In this document: positions 58,413-64,000 of the stretch, piece after piece
Numbering within the stretch: position 1 is the stretch's first letter
Layout: each line of letters starts with the position of its first letter
Source of the DNA: Cranoglanis bouderius
Taxonomy: Eukaryota; Chordata; Actinopteri; Siluriformes; Cranoglanididae
Length of the DNA: 64,000 bases
Reading direction: 5' to 3'
NCBI GenBank assembly: GCA_023630585.1
Contig: CM042542.1
Span: 24,164,415-24,228,414, forward strand
The notes under the pieces: model-generated
Seen by the model: the letters and a program-made list of their open reading frames with translations, nothing else
Database searches by the model: none
What the model was told of the DNA's origin: nothing
Translations under genes and position numbers: made by a program

Positions 58413-58566
58413 GTGGAGAATATTGTGAGGTTCCTGTATTTCATGGACCCCAGCAGCTGAGCCTCCTGTTTGTCCACCAGCATGAACGCTCTCCAGAGTC
58501 GTTCAACAAGCTCTTGCAGGCTGGACTCAAGCTGATGCTCCAGAACCTCCTGAAGAGCATTAAAAG
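58413..58566 (+). other. Candidate exon, strand uncertain
   Basis: On the plus strand it is framed by TTGTTCCAG and AAAAG|GTAAGC, with an open frame GEYCEVPVFHGPQQLSLLFV and on. On the minus strand the same bases give EVLEHQLESSLQELVERLWR, a leucine-rich coiled-coil-like frame, but no donor stands at its end. Splice signals favour the plus strand. The sequence is not recognised and no flanking exon joins cleanly. Confidence 0.35.
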
Positions 58567-60430
58567 GTAAGCAGTGTGTGGTACATATTGATGCACTATA
58601 CTGTACTGTAAGAGACTTGGAATCATAGGGTCTGATTTAATTTGCCTAATTTAAATAAATAAATAAAAATTATGCCAAGGTTATTGAAGTTCCATGTTGG
58701 CTTTGATGACTGTTTTGTAAGATTCCTGCAGGCGTTTAATTTTTTTTTCCCCCCTGCAATGTCCAGCAGCTCCATCAGAGCAGCTCAGTAAAGCGGTCAT
58801 GAGGTCAGTATCTTTTATTTTTCTATATCTATATGTTTATGGTGATAAATTAGGAATTATAGGATATTAGGCAATATAATGAACAATCTATTTATTAACG
58901 TGACTGCAGTATCTTTAAAGGGTCACAAAACACTGAACTACATTTTCTGAGATTTTAACAGAGGTGTTTGTTTTGCACATTATAAAAGACAACATTACCA
59001 TCCGTTAATTCTAATTTTAAGAGAAAAATAGTTAATTTTGAGGGTTTTTTTTAGCTATTTTCGTCTTCCGGGTTTAAAATCTACATCGTATCACATGGAG
59101 TGACGCGGCAGTGTACTATAGTGCTTTGATGACGTGTCGGTGTCTCATAATTATTCATGAGACTGCGTGTTCTTATCCTATGAGAAGACGCTGTCTCTTT
59201 ATTATTCATGACAGAACGTGGTGCTTTCCTATGACAGACGTGTCAAACTGTAATATCATGTAGTAGATGAGAGAGAGAGGCATTCATGGGTCACAAGTGT
59301 TTGTTTCAGTGGTGTAAGAGTTGGAGTGTGTTGCATGGCTTTCCCCGCGATGCTGCCAGGGCTAGACGGGGCTAGGAGAAAGATGGACTTCGGCCTTGCT
59401 CATGAAAGCAGTCTGTGTCTAGACAATGATGCGGTACCAAGTCCTGAGGACTTTTCCATCCCTTCAAAGGAGGCATGTGTCTAATTTTTAACCGTAACAG
59501 TTTTACTTGCCTGTTGCGCTAATTAACCTCTTAAAGCTCCACGGCCTGCCGGCGGGTCGTCGTGTTGTTAAGTGCAAAACTATGCTGTGTACACAGCTGC
59601 TGTGTGTGTATATAGGTACTCCTGTGATAAATCTTTGGAAAGCTAAGATTCCTGTGATTCGACTGATATAAACAGTTTCAAGACACAATTACAACAGCAG
59701 CTACAATCAACATCTCTGTCAGACCACCAACATACAAACAAAACCTCACATATGAAACTTCAGAGTAGTTCACTGATCCACAACATCCCAACAAAAACAG
59801 TCTTGTTACACTGACAAAGGTCCGAACGATCCAACCAAGTAAAAATATTTAGTCCAAAACACATTACATCAGTGAATACCCACAGACTGTTGCTGCGTCA
59901 TTTCAAATTACCAGCAGATGTGCCTAATCTTTCACATTCTGTTATAGCTTCTGTTCGCTTGTAAATATTCCTGAACTCTTGACTTCAAAATGGCTGCCTC
60001 ACTCTGACCTTTCGATCGACACCTTATTTGAACCAATAGGAGCTTACATGTCCTGTCCATAGCCTTCAGTAGCCAATGAGAGTCCGGGCTGAAGGGAAGT
60101 GTTTCCCCCTTTCCTCCGTGAAAAGCTCAAGCCTGTTGCACCCGATTGTGTGGATGACTGTTTTTGGTCTCTGATTATCTAGCTACCCTTCCGACACTTT
60201 TCCCATCTCCGCTGCGTCCGGTTCGAGCAAAAAAAAAAATAAAGTATATTATAAAAAACTGTACATATAAATATAATGGTCTGCGCTGCCTCCGGTTCAT
60301 CCTTGTTTTCCTCCATAGTCACTCCAGGGGCTAATGATTCACGTAGATAGGGCAGAGGACCTGCATCGCTATCCATTATGTCTCCATTTAGACCTGGGGA
60401 TTCAGGAGGAGAGAAGTCCTCCACCTCATC
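58567..60430. other. Mostly non-coding; two short acidic frames face each other
   Basis: 59335-59484 (+) is a 49-codon frame beginning with ATG (MAFPAMLPGLDG...VPSPEDFSIPSK). 60424-60179 (-) begins MEDFSPPESPGLNGDIMDSD. Both are short and Ser/Pro/acidic-rich and might be remnants of the same mobile-element-linked gene. Neither has a recognisable domain. Confidence 0.3.
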
Positions 60431-60605
60431 AGAGCCCTAGGTTTTAGGAGTTCATGACCTTTTAACATCTAGGTTGGACATTCCCCTTCCAGACCACCAG
60501 AGGGCACCTTCTCCTTAATTATAAAACCTCTGCTTCCTTTACCCTGAGTGGTTCCTGTTCCCATGCTATATAAACCATGTGAACTTGAACTTTCATGTGA
60601 AGTGT

Positions 60606-60695
60606 TTGGTTAGTGTAGTTTGGTTAGTGTAGTTTAGTTGTTGTAGTTTGGTTAGTGTAGTTTGGTTAGTGTAGTTTGGTTAGTGTAGTTTAGTT
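60606..60695. repeat. 14-bp minisatellite
   Basis: Repeats of GGTTAGTGTAGTTT with a GTTG variant in the middle. Confidence 0.85.
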
Positions 60696-61146
60696 GGTGT
60701 TTGCCTGCAGATAGTTTTTGCTTCTTACCTGTGCTTCTGTTTTGATCTGACTTCTGATGATCTGATATTTTGTCCCTGCCTTGCCTTGTGACTGTTCTGG
60801 ATATTATTTTGGATCTGTTCGCTTAAGTGTGTTTATGACCTGGATGTCGAGTTTTTAAACCTTTTACAAGTGCACCATTTTCTGCCTCTGTGAGTCCCAG
60901 GTGACGATGTCCTCCTTTTATTTTCACAGATTCCAGATTCTTACTGAGGTGTTTTCCACATGCAGTGCTTGGATGTGTTTGAGGCAACCAAGAAACATTT
61001 TCTGGCTGTCATGTGGAAGTTAAGTGGGCTGGGGTATGGTGTCCTCAATCAGCTGGTCCAGCTTGAGTGCTTGTCATGTTTTTATTTATTAATTTGATTT
61101 CTGTTTTAGACGGCCTCATAATTTACCAAATGCATTTCTTTTGCAG

Positions 61147-61259
61147 GTCAAAAGGGTTTCTGGCCATGGTGGTCATTGTGTGGTGAGGGTGATGGAGTAC
61201 AAGATCACTGCAACACAGGTGGCCACCTTCACCCTCTCCCTCTCCCAAGTGGGGATGGT
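61147..61259 (+). other. Candidate exon, unrecognised
   Basis: CTTTTGCAG precedes a frame reading VKRVSGHGGHCVVRVMEYKI then TATQVATFTLSLSQVGM, ended by ATG|GTAAGACC. The splice frame is good, but no neighbour exon is identified. A distant likeness to part of fatty-acid elongases was considered and is not supported well enough. Confidence 0.25.
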
Positions 61260-63050
61260 AAGACCCTGAATAAACACTCCTATTAAATAAAAATATTTCC
61301 GTCTTTTCTCAGTGTTGTTTTTATGCTACACAGAGGTGCGCCCAGTTCCGCTTGGCAGGAGCGTAATGATGGGGTTGACTAGTGTGAGGAGAGGTTCTTC
61401 TTTTTAGTGTGGGACGATATCCATCCCCAGAAGGTGCTGCTCTCATTTCTTGCAGCGTAGCTCATGGTCTCAGAACAGGTTTAGTTAATAGTTACCAATC
61501 CAGCACTAAGGCCAGGGAGCAGACAAGCAGGCTAAACTGACCGTCTGCTAGCTGCCTTGAGTCATCACTCAGGTTCCACCGTATTGAGACTGTCTGTTTA
61601 GCGTTGCTGAACAGAACTGTAGAAATACCGTTTTAGTAACCTAATTAACACACAATTGGATCATACCGATTGCACAGCCAGCACTTTTGATTCTGTTAAA
61701 GGTTCTGTTAAATATTGTCTCTCTTGCATCTGAAGTGATTATTGTAAATGAAACTATTACTGATTAGGGGTTTAATGTTCTAACAGGAACATGGATTAGA
61801 CCAAAAGTGTGTGTAGCACTAAATAAAGATAATGAAGGATTTGGTCTCGAATCTGATTTGTTTTTGTAGACAAAGCAGTAATTATTGGAGACTTATTGTT
61901 ATTGCTGTACGAGGGGGTCACACCAGGTACTGAAAGCAAAGGGTCATGTATGTTTGCCTCACAGATATGTGATATTGGATCATTTCTCAATAAATAAATA
62001 AATGATCATGTATATTCTTGTCTCATTTGTTTCATTGGGTTGTCTACTTTTAGCTCTTGTGTGAAATTCTGATGTTATAGGTTGTAATGGGTCATTTATG
62101 CAGAGAGAAAATTCTCTCAACAAACTTTTAAGCACCACTGTATAATGTATTATTTGGAGCTTTCTTTATTAGGCTAATTGCTACACCTGCTTAGCAGTTC
62201 TCATCTAAGCATCCTTTATTCTTATAGAAATAACCCAAATCACATGAACAACACACGCACCATATATTTGCATAATTGTACATTTATTGGCTTCATGTTT
62301 GGTCTGTAGAAATGTTTCTATCTGTTGGTTATGTACAGAGGCAGAAGGTGGGAGAACATGCAATAGGACATGCCACTCAATTAAAACCTCAAATATTAAT
62401 AATCATATACTAAGTAATTTCCACTACAAAGTACAAACACTATAACCGCACAGAGAACCGCATCCAGAACGCTCTCCACAATTCATGTGACTGAAGCAGG
62501 GTTGCTGACTCTCACGCATTTGGTGCTAGACATGTGCTGTCAGGTTCTGACTCACGCTCTCACACTGCCCAAGTAAATCTCACGACCAAATTAAACAGTC
62601 AAACGAGAAAAAGTGATGTTTGACGTTACACACATTTTACACCATAATTCTCATTTCCGCACAGCAAAAAAGCTCATTTGGTTCAGAAATCTCTCTCCAG
62701 CCAGGATGCCAAAGATGGCAACCCTGTGTATGCTTATGTTTATTTTTCTTGGTTTCCATTTTTTAAATACATTTGAAAATGTCGTTACTTTCATAATGTT
62801 CACAGTAAAGCTTGAACACTGGAATATTTTGTTGTTAATTGTGTGCTTGTATTTATTTCTTTTTTTTCTTAATAGTTTAATTATGTACGATGTTATTTAT
62901 TTAAAACTTAGTAAAGTGTAAAAGAAAAAAAAAGAAAGAAAGAAAAGTTCATTCAATTCAAATTCCATTTTGTTTGGTAAATATTTCCACCATGGCGAAG
63001 TTACCGTACACATACGTCATTTCCGGACGTAGTCATGTGACAAATGCACC
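61260..63050. other. AT-rich stretch, no gene recognised
   Basis: No element with paired termini and no supported exon. Confidence 0.4.
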
Positions 63051-63053
63051 ACT

Positions 63054-64000
63054 TCCGGGATGAGGTAGAGATTTACGGCCAGATGTTTTTGTGGCCAGTT
63101 TAAGCATCACGAGCAGCTCAGATGTTGGAAAAACTTTTACACAAAAGCATTTCCACTCAGTTACACTGCAGGAGTAACAGCATTGTCTACATGCCTGAAA
63201 ATAAAATAAAATAAAACACTCTTAATGCCTCTTTCTGCTCTTCAACCTGAGACACATTATGACGCACTGGAACGTTGGAATACTCCCATAATACACCGGG
63301 GCAAACAAAACGAAAACAAACATTTAAAAAATCGTCATTTCTAATTAGTTATTGCAGTACATGATGATATATTCATTACTACACGCCTTCTTTTACCTGT
63401 ACAACTGTTCGAAATATTATTTAAAAACGGTCAAGATTGAGGTGTGTTTTGAAAATCCGGACCATAAATAATATACTTCTACTTTTCTATTTTTTTTCTT
63501 TCTCACCCCCCCAAATCGGAGCTTAAATGATGCATATTGGCATGTACCATAGAAGGAAATCCCCCGGGGGGGCTCCGCGGAAAAACATGAATTGTTCCCC
63601 ATGTTTATCATTATAAAAATATTTTTTGAATACAACACAATTCCTAAAGACAGTATTTGTGATAATTATACACTAACGCGTTTGATAAAGTTTGAAAATA
63701 TTCACCCCCTAATATTCCTCACAGCGGTTTGATCCACTGCCCTTTTCAGCGTCCTGATGGACTCGCGCTCTGTTTCAGACTTCTTGTGGAAAACTTCCGC
63801 TTGGACATTTCCTCTTATTTTAGCTGATAGTTTGGATTAAAAGTGAAAGTGGTGTGAGTTATTGCAGTTAATGAACAGTTTGTATTGAGGAAAGCTGAGT
63901 GAGTGCAGACATGAGTTAGCTGTTTGTGTTTCCCCCCAAGTAAAGTCTGGATATGGAACAGTCTGGCCATGTACAACTGAAGCTAAAAGTCTGTTTAACA
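63054..64000 (-). repeat. Right arm of the inverted duplication, cut by the window edge
   Basis: 63131-64000 is the reverse complement of 34817-35646. 63054-63245 additionally matches 43868-44060. The arm continues past the window. Confidence 0.95.

Noticed and set aside
61147..61259. Assignment of the candidate exon to an ELOVL-type elongase.
   Set aside because: Only a loose hydrophobic pattern fits; none of the diagnostic His-box residues is present.
1..64000. CRISPR arrays, bacterial operons, rRNA genes and functional tRNA genes.
   Set aside because: The tandem arrays lack spacers, the genes are spliced eukaryotic ones, and the only tRNA-like sequence is the head of a SINE.

Overview
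The window looks like nuclear DNA of a ray-finned fish, possibly an ostariophysan or catfish-like species (inference). The support is the repeat fauna (DIRS-like, Tc1-like, L2/CR1-like, RTE-like and L1-like elements, a tRNA-derived SINE, short LTRs), spliced genes with GT-AG introns, many long CA/TA microsatellites, and a lectin gene of a type common in fish. It is repeat-dominated. Most long open frames are satellite artefacts or transposon relics.

Layout. 1-4830: two satellites that abut directly, a 29-bp array and then a 51-bp array, both with higher-order structure. 5250-18330: broken mobile elements (DIRS-like, Tc1-like, an LTR element with an internal minisatellite, an intact Tc1-like transposon at 15727-17235) among five diverged copies of one promoter-like module. 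19200-20560: a perfect 153-bp inverted repeat and a degenerate ~130-bp tandem repeat. 22994-24987: a complete five-exon gene for a secreted protein with two C-type lectin domains, the clearest intact host gene here. 26000-30200: LTR copies and a broken Tc1-like transposase. 30290-34350: two related exon-like remnants around a nearly full-length RTE-like LINE. 34817-35646: one arm of a large inverted duplication whose other arm is the last ~870 bases of the window. 35750-37400: retrovirus-like LTR with primer-binding-site-like sequence, and an hAT-like relic. 38112-42209: three nested insertions. 43868-49540: Tc1 fragments, two coiled-coil exons, a SINE and an L2-like LINE. 52131-55367 (minus strand): exons of a gas8/drc4-like gene (dynein regulatory complex) that has lost internal exons and carries two insertions. 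55459-57840: a short inverted-repeat element and two LINE fragments. 58400-63050: sparse, with a few uncertain exon-like pieces.

How the genes work together: no operon-like or pathway logic is visible. The lectin is probably an innate-immune or mucosal secreted protein, and the repeated modules upstream may be remnants of a tandem family. The drc4-like copy is probably non-functional. I found no convincing undescribed molecular system. The observations most worth checking are the broken drc4 copy, the inverted duplication at 34.8/63.1 kb, the perfect 153-bp inverted repeat, the nested insertion, and the repeated promoter-like modules.
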